DNA of 64,000 nt from assembly GCF_001625085.1 (NCBI RefSeq), contig NZ_BDAW01000025.1:57190-121189 (forward strand), written 5' to 3'. Made by a program: the position numbers and the translations under genes. This document shows, piece after piece, positions 14,877 through 22,365 of this stretch. The notes below the pieces were generated by a model, which was not told the DNA's origin, did not search any database, and saw only the letters and a program-made list of their open reading frames with translations. Each line of letters opens with the position of its first letter. The stretch's first letter is position 1. The DNA is from Nocardia acidivorans NBRC 108247 (lineage in GTDB: Bacteria; Actinomycetota; Actinomycetes; Mycobacteriales; Mycobacteriaceae).

Positions 14877-15994
14877 TGCGGGGTTCCTCCATTGCGGGCC
14901 TTGTGCACCCAGGCGCTGGCGAGGTCGGGATTCTCTCGGCGTGCGGGTGAGGCGATGACGGTGGCGGTGCGCCGTGGTCCGTCGCCGGTGATGATGTCGT
15001 CGCCTTGCACCCACCAGCCCTGTTTGATCAGCTGTGCGCGCCGACGGCGGTACGCGACCTGGAGTGCGTCACTGCGCACATGCAATTCGTCGGACAGATC
15101 GAACGGCAACAGTTCGGGCCGCTGGGACTCCACCACGGGCCGATCCTGGAGCAGGATCTTCTCGATTCGCTTGCGCGCGTTGGCATCGGCCCAGGCGCCG
15201 GTGAAGAAATCGCGGAAGCCGAGAATCTTGACCAGCGTGCGGTCCTGCGAGAGCGGGATATTGAAGTCGTAGAGAATCAGATCGCCGATCGGCAGTCGCA
15301 CATGCAGTTTCACGATATTCGGCAGATACCAGGCATTGGTGACGGTGACATAGTCCGGCCGCGGCTTACCTCGCGAGAGCAGACCCCACAGCCCTTTCGG
15401 CGGTGGCGGACTGAGCTGGATATCGGCCTCGGCCGACCAATCGGTCTGGCTCACCCGGAAATCGGGGATCTCGGGCTTGCTGGGATTGCCGAAGGCGGTG
15501 CCGTGCACGAACGGGGTGTGCGAGGCGTCCACGACATTCTCGAAGGTGCGTTCGTAATTGGCCTCGACCACCATCTCGTACTCGACCGCCCGGAAGGACG
15601 GGTCGCCCCACTGCGGTATCTCCGGAATGGGCGGACGCTCGGCCTCGGGCAGATCTCCGAGGAAGGCCCATACCATGCCGTGCCGTTCGAGCGTCGGATA
15701 GTTGTCCACGCGCGCCTTGCGCGGAATCATCCGCTCGGCCGCATTGGCCGGAATGCGCACGCAGACGCCCTCGGCGTCGTACTGCCAGCCGTGGTACGGG
15801 CAGGTGATGCAGTCGCCGTTCACCGTGCCCATGGACAGCGCTCCGCCGCGATGCACGCACAGATCCGAAAGGCAGACCACCGCCCCGGCTTCGGTGCGGT
15901 ACAGCACGAAATCCTGTCCGAGACAGGTGACTTTGCGTGGTTCGCGACCAACCCGGTCGGCGAATTCCACGGCGTACCAGAAGTTCTTGAGCAC
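14873..15994 (-). CDS. Rieske non-heme iron oxygenase, pheophorbide-a-oxygenase type
   Basis: 373-residue oxygenase. The Rieske [2Fe-2S] motif is C46-V-H48 and C65-PY-H68 (CPYHGW). The mononuclear iron site is FENVVDASHTPFVHG, with Asp156, His159 and His164. The single-chain architecture and ring-opening chemistry of related enzymes (PaO, TIC55, CAO, VanA) suit an oxygenase that opens a macrocycle or demethylates an aromatic. The PaO reading rests on its operon partners rather than on a unique motif. GTG 15994 has AGGAG five bases upstream. No ferredoxin or reductase gene lies beside it, so electrons must come from elsewhere. Confidence 0.88.
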   Translation of the reverse strand: MLKNFWYAVEFADRVGREPRKVTCLGQDFVLYRTEAGAVVCLSDLCVHRGGALSMGTVNGDCITCPYHGWQYDAEGVCVRIPANAAERMIPRKARVDNYPTLERHGMVWAFLGDLPEAERPPIPEIPQWGDPSFRAVEYEMVVEANYERTFENVVDASHTPFVHGTAFGNPSKPEIPDFRVSQTDWSAEADIQLSPPPPKGLWGLLSRGKPRPDYVTVTNAWYLPNIVKLHVRLPIGDLILYDFNIPLSQDRTLVKILGFRDFFTGAWADANARKRIEKILLQDRPVVESQRPELLPFDLSDELHVRSDALQVAYRRRRAQLIKQGWWVQGDDIITGDGPRRTATVIASPARRENPDLASAWVHKARNGGTPQ

Positions 15995-16002
15995 CCGATC
16001 TC

Positions 16003-16938
16003 CTATCGCCGCTTCAGCAGCATGCCGTCGTCGAAACCGGCGAGCTCGGCGCGCGCGGTCTCGTCCGCGCGCAGGTGGGCGCGCAGGAACAGGGAGGTGA
16101 GCCGGGCGAAGCCGGGCAGTGCGTCGGTCTCGGCCGGACCGTCCAGGAAGGCGCGGGCCGCGGTCGGATCGGGCTCGGCGATGCCGAAGTGATTGGCGCC
16201 GGGCACTACCGCGAGCAGATGGTCACCCTCGGGCAGCGCCTCGGCGAAGGTGCGGGCCACCGGATCGGGTCGATCCGCGCCCTCGCCGTAGCGGTCCGCG
16301 CTGCCCATGATGACCCCGTCATTGGTGCCGACCCCCAGCAGCACCGGACAATCGACCTGCGCGGGCAGGACGGTGCCCGGATCCCAGCCGAGCATGGTGG
16401 CGACCATGGTGTGCGCGCCCCAGGCGAAGACCGCGCGGACGGTGGGGAAGTAGCTCGCCGACTGCAAGACCACGGTGCCGCCCGCCGAATGCCCGCCCAG
16501 GGCGATCCGATCCAGATCCAGTGCGCCGCGCAGCGGTTCGGACTCATTGAGCTCCGCGAGTGCGGTGAGCACCGCCGGAATCGTGGGGCACGTCGGCCGG
16601 GTGCCGTAGGTGCTGGGCCGCGCGGCATCGATATCGACCCCGGGCGTCAAACCGCGCTGGCCGCCGAACAATTCCGCGACCCGGTCGAAAGTCACTACGA
16701 CGAAACCGGATTCGGCCAGCGCGGTGACGTACCGGCGGTAGCAGTCCTGGCCGACATTGACCCCGGACAGGAACAGGACCACCGGATACGGCGCGTGCGC
16801 GGGATCCGGTGCGAACACGCCGGTCAGCCGTTCGGCATCGGTACCCGAGGCCACGGCCGGGTAGTAGACCTTCAGGTGGGCGGTGTCGAAGGGCGCGTCA
16901 CCGTCGGTGCGCACCGACCACCAGAGCGAACGGATCAT
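16003..16938 (-). CDS. Alpha/beta hydrolase, chlorophyllase/dienelactone-hydrolase-like
   Basis: 311-residue cytoplasmic alpha/beta hydrolase. YPVVLFLSGVNVGQDCYRRY followed by VTALAESGFVVVTFDRV resembles the first strands of chlorophyllase. The nucleophile elbow is GGHSAGG with Ser151, and a late His is in PGANHFGIA. Chlorophyllases and the related platelet-activating-factor hydrolase-like esterases share this layout. In the operon it lies between the RCCR-like and Rieske genes, so de-esterification of a phytylated or methylated pigment is a reasonable but unproven role. The ATG overlaps the upstream stop (ATGA). Confidence 0.75.
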   Translation of the reverse strand: MIRSLWWSVRTDGDAPFDTAHLKVYYPAVASGTDAERLTGVFAPDPAHAPYPVVLFLSGVNVGQDCYRRYVTALAESGFVVVTFDRVAELFGGQRGLTPGVDIDAARPSTYGTRPTCPTIPAVLTALAELNESEPLRGALDLDRIALGGHSAGGTVVLQSASYFPTVRAVFAWGAHTMVATMLGWDPGTVLPAQVDCPVLLGVGTNDGVIMGSADRYGEGADRPDPVARTFAEALPEGDHLLAVVPGANHFGIAEPDPTAARAFLDGPAETDALPGFARLTSLFLRAHLRADETARAELAGFDDGMLLKRR

Positions 16939-17750
16939 GCCCGCGCCGCCGGTCTCGCAAGCACCCGGTCGCCGCCCCAGAGCGCCCGGACCAGGCGCTG
17001 GGTCATCTCCGCGCCGAACATGCGCTCGCCCATCACATTCGCAGGATCCCGCTCGGCGATATTGCGGCGGGTCCGCAGATCGCGCGCGGCGAGTTCGGCC
17101 TGTTCGGCGACGGGCACCGGTTCGGCGGCGTCGACCCAGCCCAGCCACTGATCCACCTTGGCGCTCAACAGATCCCGCACGGTGTCGAGATTCGGTCGGG
17201 TGGCCGGGAAGGAGTAGCAGTAGGCGGTGGGGGACAGGCTGGCGCGAATGAAGCCGGTGCGACTGGTGAACCAGGTGAAGTCGGGATGATCCGGCTTGAA
17301 CTGGAGCCAGGGCTCATCGGCGTCGAGGTAGTAGCGGTCGTAGTAGTCGCCGTCGCCGACCAGATCCCCGCGCGGCATGGCATCGACATAGAACCACCCC
17401 TGCGGATACAGCAGCAGCGCCGAACCCAGATGCGGTACCCGCACGTGCGGGCCCAGCCACGCGGTCAGGTGCAGGTTCACGAAACCCGTACGCGGATCAC
17501 CGATCCAGGAGTGCACCAGCCAGTCGATCTCCGGACCGGAGTAGGCGGCCAATCGGCCCGATGGTCCGGTCGCGGCGTCACCGTAGGACTCCAGATCAGC
17601 GGTGCTGGGGTCGCGGTGCAGTTCGAAACGGGCGGCGATGCGGCCCTGGAGTTCGCTCAGCAGTTCCTGCCACTCCTGGAAGGTCTCCGTCACATCGACC
17701 CGGGGTGTTTCGTCGACCATCTGCTCGACATGTTGCACGGTTTCGCTCAT
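16935..17750 (-). CDS. Red chlorophyll catabolite reductase (RCCR) family protein
   Basis: 271 residues with strong overall resemblance to plant RCCR: EIDWLVHSWIGDPRTGFVNL, AMPRGDLVGDGDYYDRYYLD, TSRTGFIRASLSPTAYCYSF and the terminal MFGAEMTQRLVRAL. In plants RCCR reduces the bilin released by pheophorbide a oxygenase, using ferredoxin. The strand equivalent to that bearing the catalytic acid reads VPHLGSALLL, with Ala111 where I would place the acid, whereas the paralogue at 14187 keeps Asp. It may be a partner, a binding protein, or use another residue. It is co-translated with the nitrilase and the hydrolase (ATGA at both ends). Confidence 0.8.
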   Translation of the reverse strand: MSETVQHVEQMVDETPRVDVTETFQEWQELLSELQGRIAARFELHRDPSTADLESYGDAATGPSGRLAAYSGPEIDWLVHSWIGDPRTGFVNLHLTAWLGPHVRVPHLGSALLLYPQGWFYVDAMPRGDLVGDGDYYDRYYLDADEPWLQFKPDHPDFTWFTSRTGFIRASLSPTAYCYSFPATRPNLDTVRDLLSAKVDQWLGWVDAAEPVPVAEQAELAARDLRTRRNIAERDPANVMGERMFGAEMTQRLVRALWGGDRVLARPAARA

Positions 17751-19384
17751 GGCAGCTCCGTCTGTGTGGTGAGTGCGGCGGGTTCCCGGATCAGGGCGGC
17801 GAGTGCGGCGCGCGGCCGTCCCCCCACCAGATCGGTGCCCCTGGATACGTTTCGGTTCACGGCCTGGGCCGGGCGGATGAGCGCTCGCACCCGGTCCGCG
17901 CCGGAATCGGTGGTGATATCGGGATGGCTGATGACGCCGGTGAACGGGCCGCTCCATGTGGTCCACAGGGTGAAATCGGGACTCAGCGCGTAGACCGCGG
18001 CGCTGAGGTGACCGTCCGAATCGAGCCCGGCCGCAACCACATTGAGGCGATTCTCGGCCGCTCGTTCGGGCAGGCCGAGTCGCTCTTCCCAGGGTTCGGC
18101 CGGGGTGTGCGCGATGGCGACCACATCGGCGTCCTGCACGGCGGCCAGGCGGCAGGTCTCCGGGAACAGCGCGTCGTCACCGACCACGATGGCCAGTCGG
18201 CCCCACGGCAATTCGAATATCTCGAGGGCCTCGCCGAGCGTGGTGAGCCAGGGGTGGCGGTGGGTGCGGTGCAGCTGGGGCTGGCGGCCGGCTATGCCGT
18301 GGGCGTTCACCAGGACGCCGTGGTGGGCGTCGCCCGCGCGCACGGTGAGCACGGCGTGCGCGTCGGTGCCGTGCAGCGCGTCGGCGACCTGGTTCGGGGT
18401 TGGTCCGGACAGCTCGGGGAGGACGATCAATTTCGCACCGGCGGTGGCCGTTTCGGTGAGCAAAGCGAGATTCGGTGCGATGGCGGCCACCGGCACGGCC
18501 TCCGCGCCCGCCGGAGCGCGGCGCGTCGAGGAGTTCGCCAGCAGCGGGGTGTAGAGCCGGGGTCGGCGGGACGTCAGGATGTCGGTGCCGTCCGGCCGCC
18601 GCTTGTCATCGGCCAGCGCCACTTCGATATCGGCGATGACGAAGCCTTCACCGGTCACCGGCGCTTTGGTGAGCGTCGTGCCGTTCGGCGCAACGATCTG
18701 GCTTTCGCCCGCCCCGTGCAACCGGTCAGGTGGTACGCCGAGCCGTTCGGCGATCGCCGGAAGCTGCGGTGCGGGCAGCAGCGGGCCGATCTTGTTGGCG
18801 GCCACCACCCACACTTTGTTCTCCGCGGCGCGCACCGGAATGTGCAGGCTCGCTTCATCGCTCGCGAACGAGTTGAGGCTGTTGAGCAGCAGTTGCGCCC
18901 CGCGCACCGCCAGTGACCTGGCCACTTCGGCGGTGACGCCTTCCATGCAGGCATACATGCCGATGCGGCCCAGGGGCGTCTCGATGACCGGCGAATCGGT
19001 GTCGCCGGGATCGAGGTGGTCGTTCTCCGCGCCCATCAGGATCTGCTTGTCGGATTCGCCCAGCAGCGTGCCGTCCGGACCGTAGAGCAGGCCGGTTCCG
19101 GTGGTGCGGCCGTCGTTTCGAGCGAGCGTCACCCCGATCTTGATGTAGATCCGGTGCCGCGCGGCGCGTTCGGCGATGGCGGTCAGGAACGGGTCACCCA
19201 GTCGGCAGGCTATTCGGTGCGCGTGGTCGCGGTCGGTGTACCACGATAGGTGATTACAGAACTCGGGCAGCACCACGAGTTCGGCTCGGTCCGCCGCGGC
19301 GGCGTCGATCATGCGCAGGCAGGCATGCAGATTGGCCGCCACATCGGTGCCCGCGGCGAGTTGTGCGGCCGCGACTCGGGTCAT
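17747..19384 (-). CDS. Tandem nitrilase-superfamily amidase (second domain degenerate)
   Basis: 545 residues, twice the usual carbon-nitrogen hydrolase length. Domain 1 (about 1-300) has the full catalytic set: Glu41 (LPEF), Lys113 (ESDKQIL) and Cys146 (MYACMEG). Domain 2 (about 315-540) keeps LIVLPELSG, but the Lys region is LHRTHRHPW and the Cys position appears as IVVGDDALF, so it is probably structural. It is the first gene of the eight-gene core operon, starting 22 bases after operator c. It may hydrolyse an amide or imide-derived half-amide from pyrrole ring cleavage; the substrate is unknown. Confidence 0.82.
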   Translation of the reverse strand: MTRVAAAQLAAGTDVAANLHACLRMIDAAAADRAELVVLPEFCNHLSWYTDRDHAHRIACRLGDPFLTAIAERAARHRIYIKIGVTLARNDGRTTGTGLLYGPDGTLLGESDKQILMGAENDHLDPGDTDSPVIETPLGRIGMYACMEGVTAEVARSLAVRGAQLLLNSLNSFASDEASLHIPVRAAENKVWVVAANKIGPLLPAPQLPAIAERLGVPPDRLHGAGESQIVAPNGTTLTKAPVTGEGFVIADIEVALADDKRRPDGTDILTSRRPRLYTPLLANSSTRRAPAGAEAVPVAAIAPNLALLTETATAGAKLIVLPELSGPTPNQVADALHGTDAHAVLTVRAGDAHHGVLVNAHGIAGRQPQLHRTHRHPWLTTLGEALEIFELPWGRLAIVVGDDALFPETCRLAAVQDADVVAIAHTPAEPWEERLGLPERAAENRLNVVAAGLDSDGHLSAAVYALSPDFTLWTTWSGPFTGVISHPDITTDSGADRVRALIRPAQAVNRNVSRGTDLVGGRPRAALAALIREPAALTTQTELP

Positions 19385-19405
19385 GAACTCGCCCTCTCGC
19401 TGAGT

Positions 19406-19422
19406 GTTTCGGAGATCGAAAC
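19406..19422. promoter_or_regulatory. IclR-type operator, site c
   Basis: GTTTC-GGAGATC-GAAAC, perfect 5-7-5 inverted repeat 22 bases upstream of the tandem nitrilase, the head of the core operon. Confidence 0.75.
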
Positions 19423-19569
19423 GCTGTTTCCGAATAGTCGTGATTCTGTACCGGTCGCGGGGATCTGTCCAGTGCTCGCCGAATATCCGTTGTTTCCAGT
19501 CGGTTACGGATCCGAACGGCCTTGACATGCGCAGATGGCGCGGGTTCAATATGGCAACTGCGAAACCGT

Positions 19570-19586
19570 GTTTCCACTAGAGAAAC
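19570..19586. promoter_or_regulatory. IclR-type operator, site d
   Basis: GTTTC-CACTAGA-GAAAC, perfect half-sites, 19 bases before the ATG of the membrane transporter gene at 19605. Confidence 0.75.
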
Positions 19587-19604
19587 ACGTGCTGGAGGTG
19601 AGGG

Positions 19605-20765
19605 ATGGCGACTCGAAGCGCATCCGGTCTCGGAAACCAAGCGGCAACCTGGCTCACCGTGCTCCTGGCGACCGCGGTGGGACCGCTGACCGCCGTGCAG
19701 ATCGCGCTGTCGACTAAACCTCTCGGCGGCGCCGTCGGCTTGCCCGGCGCCGTGGTGGGCTATATCGCGGTGACAGCGGTGGCGCTCGGCGTCGTCGCGG
19801 TACTGCCCGCGATGCGGCTCTGGCGCAATGGAATCGGTCGCGGTACCGGTGCGATCGGGATGGTGGCGGGCGCGGGGTTGATCGCGGCGGGCACGACCTC
19901 GGGTATCGGAGCGTTCACCGGCGGTCTGCTGGTCGCGGGCGCGCTCATGATGGTGCTGCTGGTATCGGGGCTCCGGGCGGCCGAAGCGGTGCGCGGATCG
20001 TTCGCGGTGCTGGCGGCCGGGCCTATGGCGGGCGCTCTCAGTGCGTGGGTTTGCTTCGAGCATCCCGGAATCGCTTTGCTGACAACAGGAGTCGTGACCG
20101 TCGCGCTCGGTGGCGGGCTCATGGTGAGTGCCCGGTCCACCGCCGCGGCATCGGAAGATCATGGCGTGCGGCGGGCCGCGCGCACCGGTCTGGGTGTGCT
20201 ACCCGCTTATGCCGCAACGGGGTTGGCGCTCGGCGCTACCGTCCTGCCCGCCCTGCACCTGCTGCTGTTCCGCTGGAGCGTGCTCGATGCCGATCATCCC
20301 CGGTACCTGCTCTGCGCCACCGCACCGATGGCGGTGGTGGCACTGCTGCCCGGTCGAACGGGTCGCGCCCTGCCCCCGTTGCTCATTCTGCAGGCGGGCG
20401 GTGCGTTGCTGATCGCCACCGCACCCGGACCTTGGCCATTGACCGTCGGCGTGGGCGTCACGCTCGCGGCGGGGGTGCGGTGCCTCTCGGTCGCGGATTC
20501 GGTACTGAGCCAAGAGTTCTCGCGAGATGCCGGAACCGCGCGCCACGCGGTCACCGTACTGGCGGCGGCCGTCGGCGGCCTCGCCGGCATCGCCCTCGCG
20601 GCCGGGCTGGCGCGGTGCTGGGGGACGGGCTCGGCCCTCACCCTGCTCGCCGTTCCGGTCCTGGTGGCCGCGCTCGGCATGGTGCGCGCCGTCCCCGCGT
20701 CGGCTCATCCCCGCCGCACGGTCGGTGCGGGCACCCCATTCGCCACCGAAGGAGGGCTCCGATGA
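19605..20765 (+). CDS. Polytopic membrane transporter (MFS-like)
   Basis: 386-residue integral membrane protein with roughly 11-12 hydrophobic segments and short loops, resembling a degenerate major facilitator. I see no clear signature loop motif, so the class is uncertain. GGAGGTGAGG gives a strong ribosome site before ATG 19605, and operator d lies in the promoter. Its stop overlaps the start of the first neocarzinostatin-fold gene (ATGA), tying membrane transport to those secreted proteins. Import of a pigment-derived compound, or export of products, is the likely use. Confidence 0.75.
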   Translation: MATRSASGLGNQAATWLTVLLATAVGPLTAVQIALSTKPLGGAVGLPGAVVGYIAVTAVALGVVAVLPAMRLWRNGIGRGTGAIGMVAGAGLIAAGTTSGIGAFTGGLLVAGALMMVLLVSGLRAAEAVRGSFAVLAAGPMAGALSAWVCFEHPGIALLTTGVVTVALGGGLMVSARSTAAASEDHGVRRAARTGLGVLPAYAATGLALGATVLPALHLLLFRWSVLDADHPRYLLCATAPMAVVALLPGRTGRALPPLLILQAGGALLIATAPGPWPLTVGVGVTLAAGVRCLSVADSVLSQEFSRDAGTARHAVTVLAAAVGGLAGIALAAGLARCWGTGSALTLLAVPVLVAALGMVRAVPASAHPRRTVGAGTPFATEGGLR

Positions 20766-21337
20766 TTCGCGCGATCCCACGCTGTTGCGCCGCCCTCGCG
20801 GTCGCGGCGCTGACCGCCACCGCACCCGCGCGTGCGGACGCCCCGGCGGCACTACAGGTCAGCGCCACCACCGAATTGCACGACGGTCAGCGAGTCACGG
20901 TGGCGGGCAGTGGATTCCAGCCCGGTCTTGCCGCCGTCGCGGTCGGACTGTGCAAGCTGGGCTTCACCAACGGGCTGAAGGACTGCGACCTCGAGGGCGG
21001 AGCCACCTTCGTCAATATCGGATCCGATGGCGGCTTCGGCACCCTGACCCTCACCGTGCGACCGACCTTCCGGGCCGTCGACTGCGTCCAGCAGCAGTGC
21101 GTCATCGCGGCCGCACCATTGCCCGGCACCGAACCCGCGGCGGTCATCACCGCCAATTCGGCATCGGTGCCGGTGCGCTTCGCGGGCTCGCGGCTACCGG
21201 TGGCCACGCCCGCCGCCGCCACCGCCGCCGCCACCGCCACCGATACCAACGGCCCGTCCACGCTGCTGTGGTCGGTGACCGCGGGTCTGCTCGTCATCGT
21301 CGCCGGAATGGCCTTCGCCGATCGGCGGCGGCTGTAG
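20762..21337 (+). CDS. Neocarzinostatin-fold membrane-anchored protein 1
   Basis: 191 residues: a signal peptide (AALAVAALTATAPARA), an Ig-like neocarzinostatin-type domain and a C-terminal membrane anchor (LLWSVTAGLLVIVAGMAFA then DRRR). Family features are the opening LHDGQRVTVAGSGFQPGLAA and the two cysteine pairs VGLCKLGF/LKDC and VDCVQQQC. Neocarzinostatin-type domains hold flat hydrophobic chromophores in a cleft. Here three such genes in tandem follow a transporter, so these may capture a pigment at the cell surface. Function is inferred from fold only. Confidence 0.8.
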   Translation: MIRAIPRCCAALAVAALTATAPARADAPAALQVSATTELHDGQRVTVAGSGFQPGLAAVAVGLCKLGFTNGLKDCDLEGGATFVNIGSDGGFGTLTLTVRPTFRAVDCVQQQCVIAAAPLPGTEPAAVITANSASVPVRFAGSRLPVATPAAATAAATATDTNGPSTLLWSVTAGLLVIVAGMAFADRRRL

Positions 21338-21357
21338 TGAAACAGAAGGAGAACACC

Positions 21358-21771
21358 ATGTTTCGAACCTTTCTACGCGGTAGCGCCGTACTCGCGGGCT
21401 TATCGGCACTGGCCGTATTCGGCGGTGCGACCGCGCAGGCGGCCTCGGTCTCGCTGAGCCAGACCGGCGGGCTGGGGGCCGGTCAGTCCATTACGGTCTC
21501 GGTGAGCGGGCTCGCCCCGAATCTCGCCTCCGTCGCCGTGGGCCAGTGCGCGGCGCAGGTCTCGGGTCCGGGGGACTGCAACCTCGGCGGATCCATTCTC
21601 GGTCGCGCCGACGGTGACGGTACTTGGCAGGCGAGCCGGAACACCATCACCCTGGTCGGATCGGTCGGCGGTGTCGACTGCGCGTCGGCCCCGGGTGCGT
21701 GCACCATCGCGGTCACCAGTTTGACCGACCCGACCAATATCATCGCCTCGATCCCGCTGACCTTCGGCTGA
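21358..21771 (+). CDS. Neocarzinostatin-fold secreted protein 2
   Basis: 137 residues with a signal peptide (LSALAVFGGATAQAA) and a single neocarzinostatin-type domain: LGAGQSITVSVSGLAPNL, VAVGQCAAQVSGPGDC and VDCASAPGACTIAVTSL, with the two conserved disulfide pairs. There is no C-terminal anchor, so it should be released or periplasmic, unlike its two neighbours. AGAAGGAGA precedes ATG 21358. A soluble carrier that passes a chromophore to the anchored copies would fit this arrangement. Confidence 0.82.
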   Translation: MFRTFLRGSAVLAGLSALAVFGGATAQAASVSLSQTGGLGAGQSITVSVSGLAPNLASVAVGQCAAQVSGPGDCNLGGSILGRADGDGTWQASRNTITLVGSVGGVDCASAPGACTIAVTSLTDPTNIIASIPLTFG

Positions 21772-21779
21772 GAAACGGT

Positions 21780-22355
21780 ATGAGAAGCAACATCTTTCGA
21801 GGTGTCGCGGGCGCGGCGGCCCTGACCGCCGCGCTGCTCGCGACCAGCCCGTCCGCCGCGGCGGCCCCCGCCCTGCATCCCACCCCCGCCGGTGAGGTGA
21901 CCGTGGGACAGACCGTCACGGTGGCCCTGGACGGGCTGCCGGCGAACCTGCCGACGGTCGCCATCGGACAATGCAAACCCACCATCACCACACCGGCCGA
22001 CTGCAATCTGAGCGGTTCCCTGCTGGGCACGGCCGATGCGGCGGGCGTATGGCAACCCGGCGACCGGGGAACTGTCCTCACGATCGTGTCCAAGGTGGGT
22101 GATGTGGACTGCACGGCCGCGCCGGGGGCCTGCACCCTGGCGGTCACCAGCCTGACCAACCCGTCCGCCATCCTGGCGGCGATACCGCTGACCTTCGCCA
22201 GGCCCAAGGCCACGGCGACCGTCGAAAACACCACCGCCGCATCGGATTCCGATGATTCCAACACCGGCACGATCGTGATCATCAGCGTCGTGATCGTGGT
22301 GTTGCTCGGGATCGGTGTCGCGGTGCTGCTGCGTCGCCGGGCCGGGACGCGATGA
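21780..22355 (+). CDS. Neocarzinostatin-fold membrane-anchored protein 3
   Basis: 191 residues: signal peptide (GAAALTAALLATSPSAAAA), one neocarzinostatin-type domain (VTVGQTVTVALDGLPANLPT, IGQCKPTITTPADC, VDCTAAPGACTLAVTSL), an acidic Ser/Asp/Thr linker and a C-terminal anchor (TIVIISVVIVVLLGIGVAVL followed by LRRR). It is closest to copy 2 in the domain and to copy 1 in topology. It starts eight bases after copy 2 and ends 10 bases before the convergent dehydrogenase gene. Confidence 0.8.
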   Translation: MRSNIFRGVAGAAALTAALLATSPSAAAAPALHPTPAGEVTVGQTVTVALDGLPANLPTVAIGQCKPTITTPADCNLSGSLLGTADAAGVWQPGDRGTVLTIVSKVGDVDCTAAPGACTLAVTSLTNPSAILAAIPLTFARPKATATVENTTAASDSDDSNTGTIVIISVVIVVLLGIGVAVLLRRRAGTR

Positions 22356-22365
22356 CCACCGGCCG

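Noticed and set aside
19605..22355. Enediyne (neocarzinostatin) biosynthesis cluster
   Set aside because: The apoprotein-like fold is present three times, but no polyketide synthase or enediyne cassette lies in the window.
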